Part shown: in pieces, positions 51,801 through 59,259 of the stretch
Numbering within the stretch: position 1 is the stretch's first letter
How the letters are laid out: each line of letters starts with the position of its first letter
Virus record (IMG/VR): IMGVR_UViG_3300047560_001038
Location: 1 to 61,743 of that record
DNA from: a virus
DNA: 61,743 nt
Strand: one strand, 5' to 3'
The notes under the pieces: generated by a model
Told to the model about the DNA's origin: nothing
What the model saw: the letters and a program-made list of their open reading frames with translations, nothing else
Databases searched by the model: none
Position numbers and translations under genes: made by a program

Positions 51801-52160
51801 ATCGAAGCAGGTAAGACATATCTTATTCTAGCCAGTGACAACAGAGTAGTCACAGCAATCCCTGCTGATGAACTCAAGGGTAATGATTCAGGAATGATCA
51901 AGATCCTTAACTACAAGATGTTGCCATACAAGGACGATGAAATGTTTGTCGTCTCATTCAAACCACGCATTACAAAGGCTGGCAAGAAAATGGCATCGAT
52001 GGTCGTTGCAGACTCCTCACGAGACCTGCACTCCATCACAGTCTTCCCGACTACATTCGCTAAGGCGTATATGAAAATTAAGGAAGGCAACGTATATAAA
52101 TTCTCTTTTGGTAAGACAAAAGACGGAACAACAATAATGGAAGAGGTATATGATGTTTGA
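48882..52160 (+). CDS. dnaE: DNA polymerase III alpha subunit (DnaE-like)
   Basis: 1092 aa. PHP domain at the N-terminus with metal-ligand motifs HVHTHYS (7-13), ITDHGSLSG and later PDCHHADK, so the PHP nuclease looks intact. Palm signature PDIDTDIQ (D424, D426) sits after GPGRGSAAGSLL. Fingers/tail include RPGAMNTIG, SFNKSHAVAYSTLSYQTAWL and an OB-fold-like C-terminus (GMVKGIKRGKGWSRVEIL). This is the phage's replicative polymerase; a separate epsilon proofreader was not seen. Overlaps the next gene by 11 bases. Confidence 0.93.
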   Translation: MSYAGLHVHTHYSLFDGIATPQEYVDRAVELGMPAVAITDHGSLSGHREFYRSAKEAGIIPILGIEGYITKDRFDHEDKKDKNDPLDLNYNHLIILAKNAEGLENLNKLNELAWTDGFFKKPRMDWEILEKYKDGLIITSGCLSGYLAKAIEADNLAAAKMHLQWAKDVFGDDYYIEVMPHNPAEVNKIILELADEFGIKPITTPDCHHADKSQKEIQELKLILNSYANKTEKDVTYEKSKKYDNLMDRLDYLYGADRQMSFNKFDIHLLSDQEMRDAMGAQGIDREDIYSNTLEIVGKIEDYGIEDHRDLLPVQYQDPNGELLSLAMEGLKAKGLDQNQEYLDRLNEELKIIGDKNFGPYFLVVRSMISWAKKEGIRVGPGRGSAAGSLLCYALEITDIDPIVHGLLFFRFINPERNDFPDIDTDIQDSRREEVKDYLVRQYRHVASIATFLQFKDKGVVRDIARVLNIPLPDVNKVMKLVDTWDEYCSSPSTAEFREKYPEIEKYGEQLRGRIRGTGIHAAGVVTSKEPIFKFAPLETRTSPGNKERIPVVAVDMEEAERIGLIKIDALGLKTLSVIQDTLDIIKERSGKSLDLKTIDMEDANVYRMLSDGYTKGVFQCEATPYTNLLVKMGVKNFSELAASNALVRPGAMNTIGKDYIARKHGKQNIAYHHQVMKSFTQDTYGCILYQEQVMLACVELGGMSMATADKVRKIIGKKKDAKEFKQFQDQFVKGASRFVSPNIAEELWHDFEAHAGYSFNKSHAVAYSTLSYQTAWLKTYYPIEFMFALLKNEKDKDARTEYLIEAKRMGIPIKLPHINDSDADFKIEGKGIRFGLTAIKFISDNIAEKYIAARPFNSYKELEEFTFGKGNGVNSRALSALRLIGAATFPDNPRNDEEVRENLYEYLNLPEFNASIPQHYYAFISDAEEYEEKGAFILMGMVKGIKRGKGWSRVEILDKTGAVGIFDEEQSQIEAGKTYLILASDNRVVTAIPADELKGNDSGMIKILNYKMLPYKDDEMFVVSFKPRITKAGKKMASMVVADSSRDLHSITVFPTTFAKAYMKIKEGNVYKFSFGKTKDGTTIMEEVYDV

Positions 52161-52470
52161 TGAAGCAGCTAAGTTCCTTCACGCCACGGCGGTAGACAAG
52201 GGATTCTGGAATGAAGAAGTCAATGACATTTTTATTACAAAGCAGTTGATGATGATTGTATCGGAAGCTGTAGAGGTAATGGAGGCTATTCGCAAGGATA
52301 AAGGGGAGCCAGCAATTCGTGACGAGATTGCAGACATCCTGATTCGCACACTTGATCTTTATGAAGGTATGCGACAGCACGGATATGTAGATGGATCACT
52401 GGACGATGCATTTACAGAAAAGATTCAGTTTAACAAGACACGTCCAGAGAAGCACGGAGTAAAGTTCTAA
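52150..52470 (+). CDS. MazG-like nucleotide pyrophosphohydrolase
   Basis: 106 aa. All-helical, with the MazG metal motif: SEAVEVMEAIRK (E-x2-E pattern) followed about 15 residues later by DEIADILIRT (E-x2-D). Likely hydrolyses NTPs or dNTPs to monophosphates, or lowers ppGpp as proposed for phage MazG. Lies in the nucleotide-metabolism part of the operon. Confidence 0.8.
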   Translation: MMFDEAAKFLHATAVDKGFWNEEVNDIFITKQLMMIVSEAVEVMEAIRKDKGEPAIRDEIADILIRTLDLYEGMRQHGYVDGSLDDAFTEKIQFNKTRPEKHGVKF

Positions 52471-52694
52471 TGAGTGTAACAGTATACACAAAGCCTAATT
52501 GTGTACAGTGTGAGGCAACCAAGCGTCTTTTAGACAAGCTTGTTATTGAGTATGATACGGTAGATATCACTCAGGATATTGGAGCATACGATATGTTAAT
52601 TGACAAGGGGTTCCGAGCAGCACCTGTAGTCAATGCAGGAGACGACTGGTGGGCTGGATTTAACCCAGACAAGATTAATGGGTTGGTAGAGTAA
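52470..52694 (+). CDS. nrdH: Glutaredoxin-like NrdH
   Basis: 74 aa, starts on TAATG. VYTKPNCVQC contains the CxxC redox site, then TVDITQD and APVVNAGDDWWAGFNPDKI, the NrdH-typical loop. Supplies electrons to the class Ib reductase encoded at the right end, some 6 kb away. Unlike many genomes it is not next to nrdI-E-F. Confidence 0.9.
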   Translation: MSVTVYTKPNCVQCEATKRLLDKLVIEYDTVDITQDIGAYDMLIDKGFRAAPVVNAGDDWWAGFNPDKINGLVE

Positions 52695-53707
52695 TGATGA
52701 CAACGCAGGACGTACTAGCACAGCTAGACCCACGAATCAGAAAGCGTCTAAGCACTGGTGAGGGCATTCAAACCGAACTTCAACCCACACCTAGCTATGG
52801 TCTAAATAAGGCTTTAAACGGAGGTCTGCCCTATGGTCGTCAGATTCTGCTATGGGGTAGCAAGTCTTCTGCCAAGTCCTCGCTATGCCTTCAGATGATT
52901 GGTATGGCACAGAAGGAAGGCAAGGTCTGTGCATGGATTGATGCTGAGATGTCGTATGACGAAGCGTGGGCTGTAAAGCTTGGGGTAGATCCAACAGAAC
53001 TTATCTACTCAGAGGCACGTACAATCAATGACATGGTAGATGTAGCCACCAGCCTTATCAATGCAGGTGTAGATATGATTGTTATTGACTCAATCACATC
53101 ACTCCTACCTGCTATCTACTTTGAGAAGGACTCTGACGAACTCAAGCAGTTGGAGAATACAAAGCAGATTGGTGCTGAGTCTCGTGACTTCAGTAACGCA
53201 TGGAAGATGATTAACTATGTTAACAACAAAGTTAAACCAACTTTGATCGTTGCAATCTCACAGGCTCGTAATAACATTAGTGCGATGTATACTCAGCAGA
53301 TTCCTACTGGTGGACAGTCAACAAAGTTCTACTCGTCAACCGTTATCAAGCTCTTCAGTTCTGAATCAGATAATCAGGCCATTAAGGGCAAGATCCAGGT
53401 AGGTGACAAGTTGATCGAAGAGAAGGTTGGTCGTAAGGTTAGATGGGAACTACAGTTCTCTAAGACCTCTCCAGGCTTCCAGAGCGGTGAATACGACTTC
53501 TACTTCCGTGGACCCAATGTAGGTATCGACACCGTTGGTGACCTTGTAGACACCGCAGAGATGTCAGGCATCGTACAGCGTACAGGTGCTTGGTATATTG
53601 TCTCTGAGGACAAGAAGGTTCAGGGTAGAGAGGCATTTATCAACTATGTCAAGGAGAACGAAGAGTTCCGTAAGAGCATTGAGGATAAGCTAAATGGCAC
53701 GTTATGA
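52694..53707 (+). CDS. recA: RecA-like recombinase
   Basis: 337 aa. RecA core: LNKALNGGLPYGRQILLWG, Walker A GSKSSAKS (55-62), KVCAWIDAEMSYD, MIVIDSITSLLP (Walker B), TLIVAISQARNNI and a L2-type loop (PTGGQSTKFYSS). In the P-loop the usual Gly before Lys is Ala60. The N-terminal domain is very short compared with host RecA. Drives strand exchange in recombination-dependent replication or repair. Overlaps the next gene by 14 bases. Confidence 0.88.
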   Translation: MMTTQDVLAQLDPRIRKRLSTGEGIQTELQPTPSYGLNKALNGGLPYGRQILLWGSKSSAKSSLCLQMIGMAQKEGKVCAWIDAEMSYDEAWAVKLGVDPTELIYSEARTINDMVDVATSLINAGVDMIVIDSITSLLPAIYFEKDSDELKQLENTKQIGAESRDFSNAWKMINYVNNKVKPTLIVAISQARNNISAMYTQQIPTGGQSTKFYSSTVIKLFSSESDNQAIKGKIQVGDKLIEEKVGRKVRWELQFSKTSPGFQSGEYDFYFRGPNVGIDTVGDLVDTAEMSGIVQRTGAWYIVSEDKKVQGREAFINYVKENEEFRKSIEDKLNGTL

Positions 53708-53879
53708 AGTTCTTAGTGGACAGTTTGTTTGCCATACTTGTAAAGAGGAAGTGCCAACACTACGTTGGTACTCCTCTCTCAAGGAGCTGACATGGATGTG
53801 CAAGTCTAAACATCTAAGTAAGGTAAACTTAAATACTAAAAAGAAGAAAGAGGATTATGAGCGAGAGATCGGAGAGTAA
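53694..53879 (+). CDS. Small zinc-ribbon protein
   Basis: 61 aa. CHTCKEE and later WMCKSKH give Cys/His pairs for one zinc, then a Lys-rich tail. Basic; may bind nucleic acid. Overlaps its neighbours on both sides. Confidence 0.65.
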   Translation: MARYEVLSGQFVCHTCKEEVPTLRWYSSLKELTWMCKSKHLSKVNLNTKKKKEDYEREIGE

Positions 53880-54144
53880 GCGAATTGGAGCGACTCAGCA
53901 TAAGAATTCGGGCAGGAATACGCAAAAGGGTGATGCTTCTTGGGGACAGTTTGTTGTTGACTTTAAAGAGGTTGGAAAATCGTTTACTATCAACAAGGAA
54001 GTTTGGGCTAAGGCTACAACTGACGCAATTCGTAACAAGAAAGACCCAGCAATTGTTATTGTACTTGGCGAGGGTAATTCTAAAGTAAGACTAGCACTGA
54101 TTGAACTCAGTATCCTAGAACAATTGACGGATACCTCTGAGTAG
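53857..54144 (+). CDS. Holliday-junction-resolvase-like nuclease
   Basis: 95 aa. Has the compact PD-(D/E)xK plan: NTQKGDASWGQFVVDFKEVG with Asp26, then Asp35-x-Lys37, followed by FTINKEVWAKATTDAIRNKK and a PAIVIVLGEG strand. This resembles small archaeal/phage HJR-type resolvase-like proteins. Could resolve branched DNA before packaging. Short length leaves some doubt. Confidence 0.6.
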   Translation: MSERSESKRIGATQHKNSGRNTQKGDASWGQFVVDFKEVGKSFTINKEVWAKATTDAIRNKKDPAIVIVLGEGNSKVRLALIELSILEQLTDTSE

Positions 54145-54152
54145 TGTATAAT
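54124..54152 (+). promoter_or_regulatory. Sigma70-type promoter
   Basis: TTGACG (54124-54129), 17-base spacer, TATAAT (54147-54152), in the 3' end of the nuclease gene; start of the next gene is 27 bases downstream. Confidence 0.7.
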
Positions 54153-54178
54153 AGATAGAACAACAGAAATTGGAAACA

Positions 54179-54484
54179 ATGGAACAACACAAGACAACAC
54201 TGGATGCAGTCAATGGTTTAGCAGAGATTGCAGATTTCATGAATGACGAAGAACTGACTACGGCACTAACATTTATTGCCAAGGTCATTCTTAAGCCAGA
54301 CATTCCAATGAACGTCGTTACAACAGAGATTGTACGCTTACAGGCAATCGCTGCAAAGATGTCATTCAAGGCAACTTGGATGGCTAACGTAGACAAGGGA
54401 GATAGGGCGAAGAAGAACATCTACTTCACTGCTGCATCAGCCATTAATGATTTGGTTGCAGCACTCAAGTATGTTACTCGCTAA
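54179..54484 (+). CDS. Hypothetical helical protein
   Basis: 101 aa. All-helical (LDAVNGLAEIADFMNDEELT, TEIVRLQAIAAKMSFKATWM). ATG 54179 chosen over an in-frame TTG at 54170. Has its own full promoter and is followed closely by the Cas4-like gene. Unknown function. Confidence 0.65.
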   Translation: MEQHKTTLDAVNGLAEIADFMNDEELTTALTFIAKVILKPDIPMNVVTTEIVRLQAIAAKMSFKATWMANVDKGDRAKKNIYFTAASAINDLVAALKYVTR

Positions 54485-54493
54485 GGTATCATT

Positions 54494-55297
54494 ATGGCTA
54501 AAAACCTATTACAGCAAGTTATGCTCAAGAAGGGTGACGACGTTAAGAAGACATCGTTCCTGGACACAGACGAGCTGATCGCAAAAATTCAGCACGGATA
54601 TATCATTAACCGTGTTGATAAGTTCCAAACTAAAAAGACATTCGCACCAAGCACGATTGCGTTCTCTCATGGAGAGTGTCCTCGTTATTGGTACATTGCC
54701 TTTGAGGGTGCTACCTTTACCGATAATGCAGATGCATACGGTGGAGCGAACATGACAGCAGGAACAAAGTCCCACGAACGTATTCAGCAAGCAATGAAGG
54801 ATGCTGGCGTTCTAAAGGATGCAGAGTTCAAGGTAACAAGTCAAGACCCACCTATCTTTGGGTATGGCGACGTTATTCTTGATTGGGGTGGCGAAGATCT
54901 CCTTGGTGAGATTAAGACCATGCCAAACGAGGGATTCGAATATCGTAAAGCCTCTGGTAAGGCAAAGCTTGGACACCTTGTTCAGCTTGTTATCTATATG
55001 AAGATTCTTCGCAGAGAGAGGGCAGTTCTGATCTATGAGAACAAGAACAATCACGAACTGCTTGTCATTCCAGTAGTACTGAATGACTATCTAAAAGGGT
55101 GGGTAGACAACGCTTTCGATTGGATGCGTACAGTTCGCAAGGCATGGGAAGATAAGACTCTTCCTACCAAGAACTACCGTAGCAATTCGAAAATCTGCAA
55201 GACATGTCCAGTACGTGCTACTTGCGATATTGCTGGTCCAGGGACACTACAAATCAAATCCTTGGAGCCAATCAATGAAGCATTGTCAATGGTGTGA
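54494..55297 (+). CDS. Cas4/RecB-like exonuclease
   Basis: 267 aa. PD-(D/E)xK core: His94 in GTKSHERIQ, Asp126 in FGYGDVILD, Glu139-x-Lys141 in LLGEIKT, and Gln164 in HLVQLVIYMK. One N-terminal Cys (62) and a C-terminal CKTCPVRATC group (235, 238, 244) can hold a 4Fe-4S cluster, the Cas4/AddB signature. No cas genes are near, so a recombination or end-processing role with RecA is likely. Confidence 0.85.
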   Translation: MAKNLLQQVMLKKGDDVKKTSFLDTDELIAKIQHGYIINRVDKFQTKKTFAPSTIAFSHGECPRYWYIAFEGATFTDNADAYGGANMTAGTKSHERIQQAMKDAGVLKDAEFKVTSQDPPIFGYGDVILDWGGEDLLGEIKTMPNEGFEYRKASGKAKLGHLVQLVIYMKILRRERAVLIYENKNNHELLVIPVVLNDYLKGWVDNAFDWMRTVRKAWEDKTLPTKNYRSNSKICKTCPVRATCDIAGPGTLQIKSLEPINEALSMV

Positions 55298-55571
55298 TAA
55301 ACAATTCAAAACATCAGTTTCTTATCAGATCTACTGCTCACCTGAATGTAGAGCAGAAGCAACTCGTGAAAAGATAGCTGAGAAATATGAAATCACACGA
55401 CGAAATAACAGAGCAAAAAAGAAAAGACTCTGTAAGTCTTGTGGCATTCCACTATCAATTTATAATGACGATGTAATTTGTCAGAATTGTACAATTAAGC
55501 CACAGGATGTAGCAAAAGCAATTAAAGAAATTAGGGGGATGGCAAATGACAAAGACAATATGCACGATTGA
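55275..55571 (+). CDS. Double zinc-finger protein
   Basis: 98 aa from ATG 55275 after GGAG. First zinc site CQWCDKQF...YCSPEC, basic helical middle (KIAEKYEITRRNNRAKKKR), second site CKSCGI...CQNC. It may bind DNA. An HNH motif is not evident. Overlaps both neighbours. Confidence 0.65.
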   Translation: MKHCQWCDKQFKTSVSYQIYCSPECRAEATREKIAEKYEITRRNNRAKKKRLCKSCGIPLSIYNDDVICQNCTIKPQDVAKAIKEIRGMANDKDNMHD

Positions 55572-56094
55572 TGCAAGCACAAACAGTCTAGCATTTGCCA
55601 TCTTCACTGGTAAGGACCTCTCAAGGTTTGGCAAGATCAACTTTGAGGGTGTCACTGCCTACGACAAGGTTGGCGATGCCTGTAGAAAAACATTCGCATT
55701 CCTGAAGAATTTTAACATTGATGGGATTGTAATTGAACACACAGTTTTTATTAATAGTCCCAAGACTGCTGCAGACCTAGCACTTGTACAGGGTGCTTTG
55801 CTTGGGGCAGCAGCACTACACGGAATAAAGGTCTATGGGTCAGTTAGTCCCATTACCTGGCAGATCTTTATTAACAACGGAAAGCTAACCCCTGCAGAAA
55901 AGCTTGCACTCCGTAAGGATAATCCTGGCAAGTCCGATGGATGGTATAAAGGTAGAGAGCGTGAGATTAGAAAAAATAAAACAATTCATTTTGTTAATAC
56001 TTATTATGATAGGACTGTCACTGATAATGATGTGGCGGATGCTATCGGCATTGGTCACTGGGCTATTAACAATCCTGAGAAGGTCAAGGCGTGA
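55546..56094 (+). CDS. ruvC: RuvC-like Holliday junction resolvase
   Basis: 182 aa. RNase H-like fold with acidic catalytic set: Asp9 (ICTIDAST), Glu64 (IVIEHTVF), and Asp162/Asp165 in DNDVADAIGIG. Basic middle near KGREREIRKNK. Cuts four-way junctions, needed before packaging of recombined DNA. Immediately follows Cas4-like and zinc-finger genes. Confidence 0.85.
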   Translation: MTKTICTIDASTNSLAFAIFTGKDLSRFGKINFEGVTAYDKVGDACRKTFAFLKNFNIDGIVIEHTVFINSPKTAADLALVQGALLGAAALHGIKVYGSVSPITWQIFINNGKLTPAEKLALRKDNPGKSDGWYKGREREIRKNKTIHFVNTYYDRTVTDNDVADAIGIGHWAINNPEKVKA

Positions 56095-56095
56095 C

Positions 56096-56254
56096 ATGGC
56101 AATCAAACTCTATGCAAATGAGGCATGGCTCAAAAAGCGTTTCCATGTGGACAAGAAGACACCAGAAGAGATTGCAAAGGAATGCGGTACTAGTGTCGAA
56201 ACAATTTATGTTTATCTCGCAAAATTCGGATTAAGAAAGTCAAACAGAAAGTAG
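56096..56254 (+). CDS. Small helix-turn-helix protein
   Basis: 52 aa from ATG 56096. KTPEEIAKECGTSVETIYVYLAKFG-like HTH with basic ends; similar to the 59-aa HTH protein at 1739-1918 (KTSRQIAREF, ...INALLVQYG). Likely a DNA-binding regulator. Starts two bases after the ruvC stop. Confidence 0.7.
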   Translation: MAIKLYANEAWLKKRFHVDKKTPEEIAKECGTSVETIYVYLAKFGLRKSNRK

Positions 56255-56258
56255 AACA

Positions 56259-56558
56259 ATGGCAAGACGTAAAGTAGAGTATACTAAAACAGTGATTAAT
56301 GATCCTTTTGAGCGTGTGTACTCAATGCAGTACGAGAACTTCACAATTGAGCGTGGAGATCTAATCAAGGTTACTGGTGAGTATGGTACTCGTTTTAGAT
56401 TTGAATCAATCACAACCAATCCTAAAAACGGTGCGGTATGGGTAGACTGCTTTGAGATGCACCGTGGACAAGTGGGACCATACCGTTCATTCACTATTGA
56501 TCGTGTAAAGCGTATTCCTAAGCGTAGACCAAGAAAGGCTAAGAGCAATGTCGTTTGA
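56259..56558 (+). CDS. Conserved-type hypothetical protein
   Basis: 99 aa, basic, mostly beta: FTIERGDLIKVTGEYGTRF, FRFESITTNPKNGAVWVDCF, then an Arg/Lys-rich tail (KRIPKRRPRKAKS). A small nucleic-acid-binding beta barrel is possible. It overlaps the terminase small subunit by 11 bases. Confidence 0.65.
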   Translation: MARRKVEYTKTVINDPFERVYSMQYENFTIERGDLIKVTGEYGTRFRFESITTNPKNGAVWVDCFEMHRGQVGPYRSFTIDRVKRIPKRRPRKAKSNVV

Positions 56559-57081
56559 AGACTTGACAGTAGAACACCTTGATGAAGTAAACAGGGTTGT
56601 AGAAAAATATCTACAGGGCAATGACCCAACACAAATATCTAAAGAGCTTGCCCTTCCTCGTCAGAAGGTTGTCTCTCACATTAAAGAGTGGCAGCTCATG
56701 GCTGCAGATAATGCACTCATTCGTCAACGTGCCAAGGAAGCCCTTGTTGCTGCAGACACACATTATAACTTCCTAATTAATAAAGCATATGAAGTAATCG
56801 ACGAGGCTACCACTGTTGGTAATCTTGGTGCAAAGAACGCAGGTATTAAGTTGGTTCTTGATATCGAATCTAAGCGTATCGATATGCTACAGAAAGCTGG
56901 CTTGCTTGAGAACAAGGAGTTGGCAGAAGAGATGCTTGAGATTGAACGTAAGCAAGATGTATTAAAGGATATCCTTAAAGACATTGCTTCAGAGCATCCA
57001 GAGGTACGTGACAAGATTATGCGTAGACTCTCTGATATATCCAAGAGTGGAGAAGTGATTACGGTTGTCCACGATGTTTGA
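56548..57081 (+). CDS. Terminase small subunit (probable)
   Basis: 177 aa. N-terminal helix-turn-helix (DPTQISKELALPRQKVVSHI), then a long helical oligomerisation region ending in a Lys/Glu-rich coil. Its 3' end overlaps the large subunit start, the usual terS-terL arrangement. Would recognise the packaging site and form a ring. Confidence 0.7.
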   Translation: MSFEDLTVEHLDEVNRVVEKYLQGNDPTQISKELALPRQKVVSHIKEWQLMAADNALIRQRAKEALVAADTHYNFLINKAYEVIDEATTVGNLGAKNAGIKLVLDIESKRIDMLQKAGLLENKELAEEMLEIERKQDVLKDILKDIASEHPEVRDKIMRRLSDISKSGEVITVVHDV

Positions 57082-58852
57082 TGATTTTATTGATGCTCTA
57101 AAAGATGATAACTTTGACGAGATCCCAGTAGATGCCAGAACTTTTGTAGAGGGTGAGGCTTATCTTGGTCAGCCACCACTGTCAGATATTCAGTATGACA
57201 TCGTTGAGGCTATGAGCCAGATCTATCGCCAGGAGGACCTGGAGAACCTTATGGGTCACGAGGCAGGTGCTCGTTACTATAAGAAGTACACTAAGAACGA
57301 AATTATCCTGCAGCTTGGAAAGGGTAGTGGGAAGGACTTCACATCTACTGTAGCATGTTCTTATATCGTGTATAAGCTTCTATGCCTTAAGGATCCAGCT
57401 CGCTACTTTGGAAAGCCATCTGGTGACGCTATCGATATTATCAACGTTGCTATCAACGCACAACAGGCCAAGAACGTCTTCTTCAAGGGATTTAAGACAA
57501 AGATTGAGAAGTCTCCTTGGTTTGCTGGAAAGTATTATGCAAAGGCTGAGAGCATTGAGTTTGAAAAATCTATCACTGTTTACTCTGGTCACTCAGAGCG
57601 TGAATCTCACGAGGGTCTAAACCTTATGCTTGCTGTGCTTGACGAGATCTCTGGTTTTGCTCAGGAGATTGGATCTGGTAACGACCAGGGTAAGACTGCA
57701 GATAACATCTACAAAGCATTCCGTGCATCTGTAGATTCTCGCTTCCCAGACTTAGGCAAGGTAGCCCTGCTGTCCTTCCCTCGTTATCCTGGAGACTTTA
57801 TTTCAACACAATACGATAAGGTAATTGCCGAGAAGGACGTTATTCATAAGACTCACAAGTTTATTTTAAATCCAGAGCTGCCAGATGATGCAGAAGGCAA
57901 TAGCCTAGAGATTGAGTGGGAAGAAGATGAAATTGTTTCATACAAGTATCCAGGGGTATTCGCACTTAAACGACCTACATGGGTAGTTAATCCCACTCGT
58001 AAGATCGACGACTTTAAGCTTGCATTCTTTACAGACATTGGAGATGCCATGCAACGCTTTGCCTGTATCCCCACATTCGCCTCTGACGCATTCTTCAAAG
58101 ATCGTGACAAGGTTAGAGCCTGTATGACGATACGCAACCCCATCGACACCTTTAAGCGTTTTGACGAGGCATTTAAGCCAGACCCAGACAAGAAATACTT
58201 TGTCCACGCTGACCTTGCACAGAAGCATGACAAGTGTGCTGTAGCAATTGCTCACGTAGAAAAGTGGGTAAACATTCAGGTAATTAAGGACTACCAACAA
58301 GTAGCACCTATTGTAGTAGTAGATGCTGTTGTGTGGTGGGAGCCTCGTGTAGAAGGTCCTGTCAACCTGTCAGAAGTCAAGCAGTGGATCCAAAATCTAA
58401 GACGATTAGGATTTGATATAGGAATGGTTAGCTTTGACCGTTGGAACTCTTTCGATATTCAGAATGAGCTTAAACAAGTTGGCATGAGAACTGACACTGT
58501 TTCTGTTGCTAAGAAGCACTACGAAGACATGGCAATGCTCGTGTATGAAGAGCGACTTGTTATGCCATCAATTGAGTTGTTGTTTGAAGAACTTACAGAA
58601 CTTAAGATCGTAAAGCAGAATCGTGTAGATCACCCTCGCAAGCTTTCTAAAGACCTTGCAGACGCTGTTTGTGGTGCGGTATTCGGTGCAATCTCTCACA
58701 CTCCAAAGGATATAAACACTGAAGTTGAGATCCACACCTTTAGAGACAGGCCAAAACGCCAACTTGACGAACTACCCGAAAATGTGATACACTATACTCC
58801 TAGCCAAAAAAAAGAAATCGAAGACTACCTCGCTGGCTTCGAAATAATGTAG
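57074..58852 (+). CDS. terL: Terminase large subunit
   Basis: 592 aa from ATG 57074 (an in-frame TTG at 57065 is possible). ATPase: Walker A QLGKGSGKD (about 80-88), Walker B MLAVLDEISG near 190, coupling region SFPRYPGD. Nuclease: HADLAQKHDKCAVAIAH, with a later Asp in FDRWN and DLADAVCGAV. Pumps DNA into proheads and cuts it. Unusually separated from portal and capsid by the whole structural and replication regions. Confidence 0.9.
   Translation: MFDDFIDALKDDNFDEIPVDARTFVEGEAYLGQPPLSDIQYDIVEAMSQIYRQEDLENLMGHEAGARYYKKYTKNEIILQLGKGSGKDFTSTVACSYIVYKLLCLKDPARYFGKPSGDAIDIINVAINAQQAKNVFFKGFKTKIEKSPWFAGKYYAKAESIEFEKSITVYSGHSERESHEGLNLMLAVLDEISGFAQEIGSGNDQGKTADNIYKAFRASVDSRFPDLGKVALLSFPRYPGDFISTQYDKVIAEKDVIHKTHKFILNPELPDDAEGNSLEIEWEEDEIVSYKYPGVFALKRPTWVVNPTRKIDDFKLAFFTDIGDAMQRFACIPTFASDAFFKDRDKVRACMTIRNPIDTFKRFDEAFKPDPDKKYFVHADLAQKHDKCAVAIAHVEKWVNIQVIKDYQQVAPIVVVDAVVWWEPRVEGPVNLSEVKQWIQNLRRLGFDIGMVSFDRWNSFDIQNELKQVGMRTDTVSVAKKHYEDMAMLVYEERLVMPSIELLFEELTELKIVKQNRVDHPRKLSKDLADAVCGAVFGAISHTPKDINTEVEIHTFRDRPKRQLDELPENVIHYTPSQKKEIEDYLAGFEIM
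58764..58793 (+). promoter_or_regulatory. Promoter of nrdI-nrdE-nrdF
   Basis: TTGACG (58764-58769), 18-base spacer, TACACT (58788-58793) with TGA extension; inside the end of terL, about 68 bases before nrdI. Confidence 0.6.
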
Positions 58853-58860
58853 GGAGACCA

Positions 58861-59259
58861 GTGGTACACATTGTATACTTTTCCAACTATTCTGGAAACA
58901 CAAAGCGATTTGTGGACAAGCTAGACGTAGATTCTACAAGAATCTCAATCAGTGATGAAAATGATCCTGTCATAATTAGGCAGGATTATGTGCTCTTTGT
59001 ACCAACATATGGTGGTGGAGCAGAATCATCAGCAATCCCAAGACAAGTAAAAGCATTTCTCAATGTAGAAGCTAACAGGAAACGACTAAAGGCAGTTGTT
59101 GGTTTTGGGAATACAAACTTTGGGGAACACTATTGCAAAGCTGCAGATTTAATTGCAGCTAAAATAGGTGTCCCCATATTGGGCAGGGTAGAGATATTCG
59201 GCACAGAAGAAGACGTAAACACTATTAAAGAAAGGCTGGCGATGCTAGATGACAAGTAA
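58861..59259 (+). CDS. nrdI: NrdI flavodoxin
   Basis: 132 aa, GTG start after GGAGA. FMN-binding loop [11 protein letters not shown], then FVPTYGGG and [14 protein letters not shown], as in NrdI. Activates the Mn cofactor of NrdF. Overlaps nrdE by 11 bases. Confidence 0.9.
   Translation: MVHIVYFSNYSGNTKRFVDKLDVDSTRISISDENDPVIIRQDYVLFVPTYGGGAESSAIPRQVKAFLNVEANRKRLKAVVGFGNTNFGEHYCKAADLIAAKIGVPILGRVEIFGTEEDVNTIKERLAMLDDK

Noticed and set aside
54494-55297. Cas4-like gene as evidence for a CRISPR system
   Set aside because: No repeats, cas1 or cas2 nearby; phage Cas4-like exonucleases are common in replication operons.
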